Shown here: one piece after another, positions 1 to 10,712 of the stretch
How positions within the stretch are numbered: position 1 is the stretch's first letter
Layout: every line of letters begins with the position of its first letter
Assembly (NCBI GenBank): GCA_038501625.1
Contig: JAZAYU010000113.1
Span: forward strand, 930,001 to 994,000
Length of the DNA: 64,000 bases
Direction of reading: 5' to 3'
DNA from: Corbicula japonica
Lineage: Eukaryota; Mollusca; Bivalvia; Venerida; Cyrenidae
The notes under the pieces: generated by a model
The model's input: the letters and a program-made list of their open reading frames with translations, nothing else
Told to the model about the DNA's origin: nothing
Database searches by the model: none
Program-made: the position numbers and the translations under genes

Positions 1-336
1 CTGTGGACTTTGTGGTAGTTTTTTTAAACAAGTGGTGCCGGTCTAAAATATACCTTATATATATAATTTATGTTTTCTACCGGTTTCTTATGCTGTTCAC
101 TCGACTTAATGTATCTCAATATTTATGATAATGATAATAAAAACTTTTTTGAGGAAAAAAAAAACAGCAACAAAACAATACTAAAACAACGTTAAACGTC
201 TTATCAAAGAAATGGTATGATTTACTGTTTAAATTTGTTAATCAAAAATGGTGTGATAAATACAGGAAATCTTCATTTTATAATTTATCATCAACAAATT
301 TATTAATTTAACAATATTATTGTTATAAAAAAGAGC
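1..336. other. AT-rich stretch without recognisable genes
   Basis: I see AT-rich sequence with short A and T runs and no reading frame or repeat that I can support. Confidence 0.5.
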
Positions 337-451
337 GGGCCTTCTTGACTCACCGAAGTGGGCCTTCTTGACCCACCACATTGGGCCATCTTGACTCACC
401 AAGTGGGCCGTCTTGGACCGGGCCGTCTTGGTTTTGGGCCTTCTTGACCCG
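337..451. repeat. Short minisatellite, about 25-bp units
   Basis: The phrase GGGCCTTCTTGACTCACC recurs about five times with small changes (cTTCTTG, cATCTTG, cGTCTTG) and irregular spacing. It is an imperfect local tandem repeat in otherwise AT-rich DNA. No coding frame runs through it. Confidence 0.7.
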
Positions 452-499
452 ATACCAAATTAGATTGTTTTAAAATAAAAAATACGTGTTACCTATAAG

Positions 500-537
500 C
501 GGCAACGCCCGGGCGCTTCGCGTCCGGGCTTTTGCCG
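500..537. other. GC-rich hairpin
   Basis: A nested stem: CGGCAA (500-505) pairs with TTGCCG (532-537), and GCCCGGGCGC (507-516) pairs with GCGTCCGGGC (520-529) apart from one G.T pair, around a TTC loop. The GC content is far above the surroundings. It could be the terminal hairpin of a mobile element; its function is unknown. Confidence 0.6.
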
Positions 538-1934
538 TATGAATGTTTGGATCCTGGTTGAGGCTACTCTTTCCAACCCAAAACTGCCACACTGGCATCA
601 TGGATAGGGTGATTACCCTTGGAGATCCTTTGGGAAAGTTATGCGACAGGGGACGGTTTTTGACCCTAACCTAGGCTGACTCATGCAGGCATTTAACAAG
701 TAGGATGGTCCTCGCTGGTACCGCGGTCGTTAATTTAGCCGCAAAATTAGAATAATTAAAATTTCTTATATGTTTCTTCTTTCTATACCTCAAAGAACTA
801 TCACATTTCAAGTATGTAACCATCGTTAATCTAAAATGAAAGTTGATTTGTTTTTGAAAAAATATCTAGGTCAAGCTTCCATAGTGTGCGGCAGGTACTC
901 ACAAGGGAGTCCACTCTGGTGCCGCGGTAACTCTGTATGTGACTGACATTTTAAGTATGGCGTCCATTATAGCTCAAAAGTTTCAACAAATAAAAAAGAA
1001 AATTTATCTGATGTACTGGAAACAAAATATTCTTGCAAATTGATTGTTTTGTTCTTTTTTACTATTTTTATTCAAAAGACCCTATAACTTGCTGCTTTTA
1101 GCCAATATTTAGGACAGTAAGGACCCTTAATATACAGTCCCTCCTCAATATTATTCATGAAGCTTGCTAACGGTATCTTTTCTTTAGGGAAAAGATGAGA
1201 TTTTCCTTCCTCGGTAAATAAAGTGGAAATACTTATCTGGTATGCAAGTATTGCCCTGTCATATTTCGTTTTTGTCTTCTAACATCGAAATATAAATCGT
1301 TATAAAATTCGTTTAAAAATCAGACTAGGCCTAACTAGCATCCAAGTTTTAATTTAAAATGGCATGAATCTGCTTCCGTAGTTTGTAGGCGGGCTGTGAC
1401 GTCATAGTGCATTTGTGCGGAAGACCCAGACATGTCAAAATGAAAATAAACAGTTTTAAGTGTCATTTTAGGATAGGAAGTGGGTGAAACAGGACCAGAA
1501 TCAGTGAGTTTTAAGATGATTACTATAAATAAAGAAGTAGCCAACCAGTATCAAATACATTTCCAAACTGTTTTGAAAAATTTTCGTCCCGATGCAAAAA
1601 GTCACATTTTCACTTTTGATTTTCCGATGTTAGCAATTGGCAGATGGCGCTACTTAATATGCAAATTTGGGGATTTTCGGATTACTGCGGTACAAGCAAA
1701 GACGCGGTACCAGCAAGGACGACTATATATTGGAAATGTCTCAAATAAGTGGGGAGGAATGTAGTCCCTACTAAAGAAGGAAATAACGCCTGGAAGGTTT
1801 GTAAGTGCTAAGGTAATACCGTCTAGAGAGCAATAACCCTGTGAGTGGTCTTGGGTTTGAGTCACAGTCTGGCTGCACACTTTTCTAGCTGTTTGAAATT
1901 TGGCAACCTAAAAACCATTTTGATTAGAAAGCAT
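538..1934. other. Non-coding stretch upstream of the first visible PGLS exon
   Basis: No exon resembling the amino-terminal part of 6-phosphogluconolactonase was found here. A 94-codon open frame at 1480-1764 has no recognisable motif and is probably chance. The interval may be intron 1 of PGLS. Confidence 0.4.
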
Positions 1935-2345
1935 GCGTAACAATGTAATGTTTTTCATACCCTGATGAATGCAATAAATTATTGATTCTATCCTTATATT
2001 ATACAAACAAATATTATAATAAAATCATTAGGATTGTATTACAATAAATAGAATCAATAATCTTGAATAAACAACCTTATGTTTTTCATACCCAGATGAA
2101 TGCAATAAATCATTGATTCAATCCTTAAATAGAACTTAATATGCTGTAGAAGGAAGTCTGGTGAAGACAGCATGGATTGAGTAACTACCTGAGGCTTTTC
2201 AAAATCTGATAAATGTAATAATATATTGATTCTGTTGTAGGAGGAAGTCTGGTGAAGTAAGCATATTATGTAACAGCCTAATGTTTTTCATACTCTGATA
2301 AATGCAATAATTTATTGATTCTGTTGTAGGAGGAAGTCTGGTGAA
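1935..2345 (+). repeat. Degenerate tandem copies of the intron-exon border of PGLS
   Basis: Four partial copies of a block with TTTTTCATAC, TGAATGCAATAA and ATTGATTC occur near 1950, 2080, 2195 and 2285. The last three end in a pyrimidine tract, TAG and then (A/G)AGGAAGTCTGGTGAAG near 2145-2167, 2240-2258 and 2329-2346. Only the last copy continues into the conserved enzyme reading frame. The earlier ones run into unrelated sequence, so they look like duplicated acceptor sites that no longer lead to an exon. The same CATAC/GATTCAATCC vocabulary appears in the foldback repeat at 31616-31772. Confidence 0.65.
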
Positions 2346-2530
2346 GTATCTTTGCAATGGCCTACCTAAACTGAGTACAGACTGGTCAAAGTGGAGAATA
2401 TTCTTCTGCGATGAACGTCACGTTCCTTACAAAAGTGAAGACTGTACATATACACCATACAAAGAAGGGCTGGTGGATAAAGTGGGCATGTCGCCAGAGA
2501 ATATATTTCCAATAAATCCTGATATTTCAG
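2330..2530 (+). CDS. PGLS: PGLS exon 2
   Basis: The acceptor is CTGTTGTAG before 2330 and the donor is GTATGAG from 2531. The exon begins with two bases that complete a glycine codon and continues as GGSLVKYL, matching the conserved GGS phosphate-binding region. The stretch [14 protein letters not shown] aligns with the DER motif of the family. It ends with one base of a split valine codon that exon 3 completes. Confidence 0.92.
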
Positions 2531-5500
2531 GTATGAGAGTTTGCTTCCTTATATAATAATATTTACCTTTAATACACATACATGTATATGACTATTATGG
2601 CATGGGCGAATAGTGTTGATCCAGATCAGCCAGCTGATCAGAAACTACGCTGTTTGCTCTTTTATTAATTAGGTTATTTTTGAACAAGTACGCTGTTTGT
2701 TCATGCCGTTAAGGCATAAAAATGGATGAGATGGATAACCATAAACAGAGAAAATACAACAAAAAGCACAGTTAGAAAATGTATAATTAAACTATAGATT
2801 TAATTTGGAAGTAAAAGATACTGAATCTGAAATTTCATTGCTCGTCTAGCAAAAATATAGTTTAAAATCAAATTTTGTCAATTGTATAATATTAGTATAA
2901 TGTATGTCACACATGAAAAAGAAATGTTCTTATACTCTATTTTGTCACTTAGTGACATAATAAGACATTAAGCCTCTGTTTGTGCTGTTTGACCTACCTA
3001 CACTGCTCCCTTTCATATTTGGTAGATTATTTCTGAACAAGAAGTGAACTGTAGATCCTGATAAGACTGCATTACTGTTCAAGTTGATCTGGATTCTTAT
3101 CACGATTGGTTGCACTTGGAATGCAGTGTTGAATGCAAGAAAGGGAGTTCGTTTTGGGCTGTTTTAGGGGAGAAACGTAATATATTATGTTTTGGCTAAA
3201 ATCTCAATGAAAATTAATTATTGCTCCACAAATAAGGGAGTTTAAGCAACCCCTCAGAACCCCCTTTGGAACTGCCGATGGAATTAAAGTTTTATGATCT
3301 CCTAAAGCAATAGTTAAACTGGGCTAACTAGTGAAGTCTTTCTTTCAGTCGAGCAGGCTGCTAATGATTATGCATCGAAGATCAGGGAGCATTTTCCTGG
3401 TGATGATTTACCACGGTTTGATATGCTACTACTGGGTATGGGACCAGATGGTCACACATGCTCACTGTTCCCTGGACATAAGCTACTAGATGTAAGTATA
3501 GCCATTAACTTCATGAATACGGCATATACCGGTATAATATATATTATATTGTATGGCACTGATGTGTGATCTGTGTAGATCCAGACCAAACTGCACATCA
3601 TTGCAGGATCCAATCAAAATCTACACTGATGGCTTGTAGACTTATTAGAGTATTTATGACCAAGAAGTGAAGACTGTAGATTGCGATCTGTCTTCACGAG
3701 ATATGCAGTTTGATCTGGATCTAAACTGGTCACACATGGAATAAAAGCGATATCAGTAGGATAAAATGATAGCCAACATTACAAATTTGGAGTGTCGGCT
3801 ATCCATATATGTTGGATGTTGCATTGATGTGGACAACCTTTTCATAAAAAACAACTTAAATGTTTACTCAATGGATATGCCTTTTATCACATGGGAGGCA
3901 AGTGTAGATCCAGATCGGCCAGCACATTCATGGTGTCTGATCAGGATCTATACTGTTCACTGAAAGACTCATTAAGTTATTTCAAACTGAAAACAGTGTT
4001 GGTCTTGATCAGACTTCATGAATGTGCCAGCTGATATGGATTTACACAGGTTACCATTGGATAAAGATGTATCCATAAAGTGAATTGTTAAGTGGATAAG
4101 GGATTTTAATAGGTACAATTTATTGCATTTTGGTGCAAACAAACTTGAATTTTCCGCTTCTGACCCAACCAAGTTCTGTAATTGGAGTGATTTTGAGACT
4201 GGATAGTTTATTAGAAGTGGTCATGATATGCAAAAACAATACTGTGTCTGCTGGATTTTATATATAAGATACATATAAATTTGAATCTTGGAAGTCAATC
4301 AAAATAAAGTTTACAGAATTTTCGAAATAGTACAGATAACTGGAATATGACATGCCTTGCAATGATCTGACTGACCCCTTTAAAATTCAAATTGATAGGT
4401 ATCAAATGGTTTTCAAAAGCTGTTTAAAAACATGCCATCGGCTTTCGAATATATTTATTTGTGGATATTTTATGTTAGTGTGTGACATACAAGCAATACT
4501 AACTGGTATAGACCTTCAGCTTTTATATCTCTATGATAATTTAATAATCAGTATAACATGTTTGATTCTGTTTGCAGGAGAAAGATAAAATAATAGCGCC
4601 AATATCAGACAGTCCAAAGCCGCCACCCTGTAGAGTTACAATGACACTTCCTGTTGTTAACAATTGTAAATACGCTGTGTTTGCATCATGTGGAGCATCT
4701 AAGGCTGAAATAATACAGGTATATTTTTCATAATTATGTATTTGAAGTTTTTTTTAACTTTCTTTAAGACAAATAAAATCCTTTAAATACTTAATAGATA
4801 CTCTGGTTTAAAAAATTATGGTGTATCCAGAACTCTGTAAATAATTTAGTTCTCATGGAAGGAATGGGTTTCAACCATTTCATCTGTATTTCTAATCCCT
4901 TTACTCCATACATGTATATACAGGTTTAATTGCATGAGCTACAAGATAAGCCGGTACATCTTTGGTTGCTTTTTGGTCAGAAATAACCTAATACAGTAAA
5001 ACCCCTCTATTACGGACACCTAAGGGACTGAGGGAAAGTGTCCTTAATAGCGGGGTGTCCTTAATTGTGGGGTTGAACCACCGGCCACTCTCCGATACAT
5101 CTTGGGTTTGACATAATTAATCTATCATTGATTAGACAGCCTAATATGTGTTAATTGGCATTTATATCTAGTTAAATGTTATAAATGAGACAAAATAGGT
5201 AAATTTACTGATTTTAATTTTACACATGTTTTACAAATGCAAAACTATAAATTACATGTACTTATGCTCATTTTATACATGCTCTACAATACAATCAGTA
5301 AATAAACACTGGTGAGTTTTTTAATGCAAATCATAATACATGTATTATCATAGATTTACAAACAAAAACATCCAATCAAACCGATCAGTAGCGAATCTTT
5401 TCATTGCCAAAACCTGCCAATTTTTGCCCAATCAACTATAAGATACAAACATCTTAAACTGCTAATTGACATTACCACTTACCTTGATTAGGTACCCCAG

Positions 5501-7048
5501 TCAATTGTGTAAATCACAGTTTGACAGGTCTGTTTTGATTGCAATTTGCAACTTTACCATTTACCGTAAATGAGTCTAATCAATAATAAGTTAATCGGTC
5601 GTATGTCGCAAACTGATGTCGCAAACCGATGTCGTAAACTGATGTCGTGAAACAGTCAAAAAGTGGAACGTTACCAGATTTGATTGTCCGTAATAGCGGG
5701 TCTAAAATGTGCATTAAAATTAATTTCGTACTGCGTCCATTGTCCGTAATACTGGAATAGCGGGGTGTCCGTATTAGTGAGTCATTAACTACATATACAA
5801 AGAAGAGAAAATGTCCGTTCTTTAAAAAATTGTCCGTAATACCGGGGTGTCCGTAATACTGAGTGTCCGTAATGAGGGGTTTTACTGTAATGTGCCAGCT
5901 GATCTGGATCTAATTTGGTTGCTTCTTGGTCAGAAATAACCTGATATGCAAACTGATTTGGATCTACACTGTTTGCCCAAGGTATACAGTCAAACCTGTC
6001 TTTAGCAGCCACCCAAGAGAGTGACAAAAAGTGGCTGCTCTATACAGGTGGCTGTTAAAGACAGGTTAAAATGAGAACAAAATGCCAGTTTAGGACATAT
6101 TCAAACTGGCTGTTTAAGACAGGTGGTTGCTATTTGCAGGTGGCTGCTAAGACAGGTTTCACTGTATTCATTAAATCCTCTCTATTAAGACCTCCTCTGG
6201 GACAAGAAGAAGTGGTCTTATAGAGAGTTGGTGTTAGTTTGGGATAGAAAGTACAGTAAAACCCCTCATTAAGACCACCCCTAAATGAAGACCACCTCGC
6301 TAATAAGACCACAGTTCTGATGTCCCATTTTACAGTTTTGCACTGTTTTCTACCCCTATATTAAGACCACCCCACTATTAAGACCACTTTTTCCCAGTCC
6401 CAATGACGGTCTTAATAGCGGGGTTTTACTGTATCTGGTAGTGCAAAACTGTAAAATGCAAATTTAAAACAGTGGTCTTATATTGGAGGTGATCTGAAGG
6501 AGGAGTTTTACTGTAACCAAAACTGATAAAATAAAGGATTATAAAACCAGTTTGTCTGCTGATGACATCAGAAAATTTTATTTACGTAGATTTATAAGTA
6601 CAATAAAGCATTAACTTGTGATGTAAACATAACTGTTAGACCTAATATTTATTGGTAGTGGATATATTTTTGTGGATTTGATGGTTGGGCTGATATTATT
6701 AACTGTTCCTTTAGCTATATTTTATGAAAGAATAATGTCTCTGCAAAAAAGGATTTTTAGTTAAATGACAAAAATTATTGTACACTACAGTATGTAAAAT
6801 AAATGTTTGTTTGTTTAAGTACATTTAAATTATGAGCAGAAGTCATACAGTCATGTCTAAACTCAAAGATATATTTCTGTCTCGGTATTAGGAATGTATA
6901 TGTCAAAATCTGTTGTTTTTTTTTTCAGCGAGTATTAGAAGGTTTAGATGATCCACCTTTGCCCGCAGCACTCGTGCGACCTACAAATGGAGAGCTTTAC
7001 TGGTTTTTGGATAAACCTGCTACTGCTAACCTCAAAAACAAACTGTGA
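2330..7048 (+). CDS. PGLS: 6-phosphogluconolactonase, exons 2 to 5 (5' end missing)
   Basis: The enzyme hydrolyses 6-phosphoglucono-delta-lactone to 6-phosphogluconate, the second step of the oxidative pentose phosphate pathway, in the cytosol. Four exons (2330-2530, 3349-3491, 4578-4718, 6929-7048) join in frame across GT-AG introns and encode about 200 residues. Family signatures appear in order: GGSLV at the start, [35 protein letters not shown] with the conserved catalytic-region histidine, [20 protein letters not shown] and WFLDKPA near the end, then TGA. Animal enzymes are about 250 residues, so about 50-60 amino-terminal residues are missing and must lie in an upstream exon, probably outside the window. 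The introns are filled with MITEs, but the coding sequence looks intact. Confidence 0.93.
2602..2720. repeat. Foldback MITE copy in PGLS intron 2 (GATCCAGATC family)
   Basis: Sequence of the type GTTGATCCAGATCAGCCAGC...GATCAG...TGTTTGC. It is one member of a family with inverted halves around TTATTTCTGACC that recurs through the window. This copy is truncated. A weaker copy lies at about 3000-3130. Confidence 0.55.
3349..3491 (+). CDS. PGLS: PGLS exon 3
   Basis: The acceptor is TTTCTTTCAG and the donor is GTAAGT. It encodes the segment with [18 protein letters not shown], the most conserved block of the family, which includes the active-site histidine. The 5' end completes the split valine codon, so the phase agrees with exon 2. 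Confidence 0.95.
3546..4080. repeat. Two foldback MITE copies in PGLS intron 3
   Basis: Two adjacent copies at about 3546-3742 and 3860-4080. Each has GTAGATCCAGA near the left, TTATTTNTGACC or a similar centre, and GATCTGGATCTA near the right, so the halves are inverted. They explain the short unrelated reading frames in this intron. Confidence 0.6.
4081..4577. other. Rest of PGLS intron 3
   Basis: AT-rich intron sequence with no repeat or motif that I can identify, ending in the acceptor of exon 4. Confidence 0.5.
4578..4718 (+). CDS. PGLS: PGLS exon 4
   Basis: The acceptor is TGTTTGCAG and the donor GTATAT. It holds exactly 47 codons, including [13 protein letters not shown] and VTMTLPVVN, which are characteristic of animal PGLS. 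Both ends are phase 0. Confidence 0.94.
4994..5887. mobile_element. pogo-like MITE, 894 bp, TA duplication
   Basis: The left end CAGTAAAACCCCTC and right end GAGGGGTTTTACTG are inverted repeats, flanked by TA (4992-4993 and 5888-5889). Subterminal copies of GGGGTGTCCGTAAT lie inside the right half and are mirrored at the left. There is no transposase frame. It interrupts an older foldback repeat, whose halves lie at about 4920-4991 and 5890-5983. CAGT-type ends with TA duplications are typical of the Tc1/mariner pogo branch. Confidence 0.8.
5987..6164. mobile_element. pogo-like MITE, 178 bp, TA duplication
   Basis: The left end CAGTCAAACCTGTC and right end GACAGGTTTCACTG are inverted, with TA at 5985-5986 and 6165-6166. 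GGTGGCTGC motifs recur on both arms. It is too short to code for anything. Confidence 0.85.
6254..6431. mobile_element. pogo-like MITE, 178 bp, nested in a relative
   Basis: The left end is CAGTAAAACCCC and the right end GGGGTTTTACTG, with TA at 6252-6253 and 6432-6433. TTAAGACCAC occurs several times inside. It lies inside remnants of a related element: TTAAGACC at about 6185 on the left and GTGGTCTTA ... GTTTTACTG ending at 6513 on the right. Confidence 0.85.
6514..6928. other. Rest of PGLS intron 4
   Basis: Plain AT-rich intron sequence ending in a nine-T polypyrimidine tract and CAG at the acceptor. Nothing else is recognisable. Confidence 0.5.
6929..7048 (+). CDS. PGLS: PGLS terminal exon
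   Basis: The acceptor follows a long T run (TTTTTTTTTCAG). It encodes [17 protein letters not shown] and YWFLDKPA, then stops at TGA 7046-7048. The position and length match the usual carboxy terminus of the family. Confidence 0.94.
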   Translation, partial: RVLEGLDDPPLPAALVRPTNGELYWFLDKPATANLKNKL

Positions 7049-7600
7049 TTATTGAGTAATTATTCCAAAATGGGATATTAAAAGAATATTTATGATACAA
7101 AATTGATTTTAGGGAAAACAAATTTGTGACAATTTTAAGGAGTCACTAATAGCTGACAATTATAAACCTCTTTTGATCATGTGACAGTGCTCTGGGCTAA
7201 GCAATGCTGCCATATCTTGTGCTACGACTATTTCTGTATAAGTATATATCTGCATATTTCAGAATGTTTATTGGCTTCCTATATCATTTGTAGTTGTGCA
7301 AAGAACATGACCCCTGTAAGGGATCTCTTTACCCCATAGACACCACTTGGGATACAGCAAGGGAGAAAAGTGTCATCCTGTACATAATTGCTGTCATCAG
7401 GATCTACACTGTGAACAAGTTAACAGTGTAGATGTAGATCCTGATCAGAGGGCATAAGTGTTCCAGTTGATGTCAATCTTGACCAACTCCTCATGTGATC
7501 TTCACCAATCCCACCTGAGAATAAACCTGTTTATAGGGAGTGAAGGGTTACATTTGAAATTCTAATGTTGGAATTGAAATATTCACTTTAATAAAAAATA
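7049..7600 (+). promoter_or_regulatory. Probable PGLS 3' untranslated region with poly(A) signals
   Basis: The region after the stop codon contains AATAAA at about 7520-7525 and again at about 7590-7595. Either could end the transcript. It also holds a copy of the foldback repeat (about 7310-7545), so the mature 3' end cannot be placed without transcript data. Confidence 0.4.
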
Positions 7601-9590
7601 TATAATATTCCTATACTGTCATTTTAATGCTTGCAGTGAAATCTCCAGCAATTCTGATTGTTTTTCTCATTTGGTAGCAGTTATTTGAACTAACAATTTC
7701 TTTTGTCAGTAATAAAACTACCTTAGATGTTTGCTTGCAGCCTGAATATACATTTACCAAAATTTATACTTACCCTGAATTTTTTTTGCTGTTAAGTCAG
7801 CTACACTTTTTATGACTTTCAATATACTGTATAAACGAAGTGTGTAATATAAATTACATGTATTATGTTTCAATTCCTGGACAAATTGACGTTGAAAAAC
7901 TGTAAGTCTAAAGCTTACATTTAAAGCTAAATTAAACACATTGAATGATCAAACAAAATTATAAATTATCTCTACCTGCCAACATTTTAACCACTATTGA
8001 AATACATATGTATTCAGAAATCATAAAAACTCGCACTAAATGAATAAAATGGAAATTGTAAGTTAAAGTTTGTTCATAACATAATTACTTAAAAAAAACA
8101 AAGCAAATTAAAATTTATTTTTTGTGATTATTATATGTTGTGACATACTTGCCATATTCCCCGCTGGGGGCGGGGGAAATCCCCAAGAATTTAGAGCCTT
8201 TCCTTAATCCTAACCGAACAGGGGGTGGGAGACGAAAATCCCCAAGAATTAACAATAGTTAAATAAATGGTATAAAAATTCATTTTTGTCGCTTTTATGT
8301 TGTTGTTAGCATGCACCTTTTACAATTTCTACTATCAATTTTACGTAATTGTATATAGCTGTTCCACATACTCGCTGATCCTACAATGTTTTTAATAAAA
8401 ATCAGATTTTATGGAAAAAGGAGTACTTAAAAGAATTCTCAACTTTACTTGCTGTGTTCTTCAACTTGGTTGATATTTGTTGGCAGTAAATTAATGTCTT
8501 TTAGAGCACGTATTTTACACTTAAGCTTTCATATTTTTACACATAACATGGGAAATTTGTTTGCTTGTCAAGCATCTTGATTACAGTTTTTTCCCTTTTT
8601 ACATGGTTAATAAAGTTTAATCTGCATGCAGTTTGAAATGAAAACAACACATACTTTTCAGACGTTGCAGATTGTTAATTTCAGTTTTCCAGATAACTTG
8701 AAGCAGTTTTGCATGCTGATGAAAATTACAGTATGTTATTTCATACCTAATGCTATAGATTTTAAATATTGAAAATCTTGCTACCACTTGATACAGAATG
8801 TTAAGTTTGTATGCACTGCCGAATCTTATGTGCACTGTAATTGCAGCCTCCTATGATCTTTTAGTTTGTCATGTATCAAATAAATTTCATGTCCCCGATC
8901 CCGTATGGTCGGATTCATGTAGTGATCACCTTTGGTTTATCTTGACAACCCTTCGGGGGATATCAGCTTACCTCCTCTCAAAGCATTCAACTTAATGCTG
9001 ACACTTCTCAGAAACATTGCCATTATCCTACATGTACCTCAAAGTTCAAGGTTGCACTTAGGATTAAACGCGTTAAACGAGCAAAATAAGCCAAAATTCT
9101 TGTTACCAGAGTGTAACTTAGCAACATATGAAGATACTTAAGCTATTAATGAGATCGAGTGTCTAGTCTAAAAACCAGACCCAATATATGGCTCATTTCT
9201 GAATTATTTTACACACCCTAGTATGTTTGTTACCTGCGTCTTTTTAAAATAACATCTAGTACTCGATATATATTATCCAAGTTTTCCAAAAGAACCTTTT
9301 CCTAAAATATCACATATGCCTGTTTGTACTGTACACAATAATTTTTTTGAAATCACAGCATTTTGCACCAACCTCACAAAACTTTGGGCGATCTCCTAAA
9401 ATCATCAAGGTTTGTGCATTTTCTAGTGATACAAACAAAAACTAGAATGGTGGCGGGTACTCAATGACATAACCGTGACCAGAGCACCTAGAGTCAAATC
9501 AGCAAGAACACCATGACAGGGTGATAAAAGAAACAAATCGAGTTTCCATGTTCTTTTTTTTTAAATCCCTATAAACATTTGTAATCTCGT
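7601..9590. other. Intergenic stretch without recognisable features
   Basis: Several short reading frames (up to 72 codons) occur, but none shows a known motif, splice context or repeated family. A short G-rich and AATCCCCAAGAATT repeat pair lies near 8165-8255. I assign nothing. Confidence 0.4.
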
Positions 9591-9594
9591 AAAA

Positions 9595-10110
9595 GTCCCC
9601 CTTAGCTCAGTTGGTTACGTCGCAGGAATTGCATGGCTAGGCGCTGTCGCCGTGACGGTGCGGGTTCGCTCCCAGCTAGAGACACTATCATTTTACATAC
9701 AGTCACTTCTTTTATCAGTAAAATAAACCCTACCGATGTTATGCAGAGACGATTACGTTTATCAGGGTTATCCAATCAACTTTTTAAGTGTTGTCCGGGC
9801 TAGCTTAGTCGGTAGCGCTGTCGCCGTACAGAACGGGTTCGCTTCCCAGCAGAGGCAATTTCATTTGAAGCTCTCAGTAGTGCTATTCGTGCAGTCCGGC
9901 TGCCGTAAGAAGTCTCCCCGTACAAATTGTCAGTACTGTCATCAGTAAAATAAACCGTACAGATGTCGTGCATTTATGAAAGCGTTTATCGGGTTAATTC
10001 GATCAACCTTTCTTGTGGATTGTCCCGGCTAGCTCAGTTGGTAACTTAATCGGAACTGCATGGTTAGGCGCTGTCGCCGTACGGTACGGGTTCGCTCCCC
10101 AGTATAGGCT
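9595..10110 (+). repeat. Tandem array of three tRNA-like units
   Basis: Three units begin near 9597, 9795 and 10020, about 200-225 bp apart. Each has a box A-like TAGCTCAGTTGGT (TAGCTTAGTCGGT in the second) and a box B-like GGGTTCGCTCCC (GGGTTCGCTTCCC), separated by GGCGCTGTCGCCGTACGG. The sequence does not fold into a proper acceptor stem, so these are tRNA-derived repeats (SINE heads) rather than tRNA genes. The linkers share CAGTAAAATAAACC(G/C)TAC. A shared downstream segment (GAACAGGCTCAATC, 10124-10215) also ends the repeats at 56.7 and 58.8 kb. Confidence 0.7.
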
Positions 10111-10215
10111 ATATCTTTTTCTTTATGAAACATGAACAGGCTCAATCAAACCGAGTCTGCAATATTTTCGTATTTGTCGTGCTTGGCTTTCAAAATTCCT
10201 TTCTCATCTATTTTA

Positions 10216-10712
10216 TGATAAGCTGTTACTATACATCCGTTTAATTATGTAAACAAATATTTCCTCAATCTGTAATTATAATTAATTCTACACTTCCCTG
10301 GAAAATATTATCTATTTAGCTTGTATACGCAAGATGGTTACAAAGAGACAGATCAGTAAATCCATGTCACACACCGTGGTTTTCTGATTCCTTATCTCTA
10401 AAGTTGTCTGTGTTATTCGACGTTATAACTATTTCATTCGATGTTGTGTATAAACATCGTAATATGTAAACTTTTGCGCATACAGAATTCAATCAAAGCA
10501 CTGGAAGTGCTGGAAGCCAGCGGATCGTAAACATAATCAAAATAAAACAACCCCATGATGTGCAATGTAACAGGACTTCCAGTTTTATTCCAGCCATTGT
10601 AAATATATAATATCTGAACAGAATGAAGAAACTCCTATGGAAGACATAATTATGTCATTTGCTTGCAAAAATGCACAAACCACTCATAATAAAACTGGTC
10701 AAAATATTTAAC
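10216..10712. other. Non-coding stretch
   Basis: No gene or repeat boundary recognised. The sequence leads into the pearl-like remnant that follows. Confidence 0.4.

Noticed and set aside
500..537. Bacterial-type intrinsic terminator
   Set aside because: The stem is followed by only four T within the stem context, and the window is clearly eukaryotic.
1480..1764. 94-codon open frame upstream of PGLS, considered as exon 1
   Set aside because: It lacks any resemblance to the amino terminus of 6-phosphogluconolactonase and has no suitable donor keeping the required phase. It is probably chance.
9595..10110. Three genuine tRNA genes
   Set aside because: Box A and box B are present, but no acceptor stem pairing or proper anticodon arm can be drawn. 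The copies are embedded in longer repeats.
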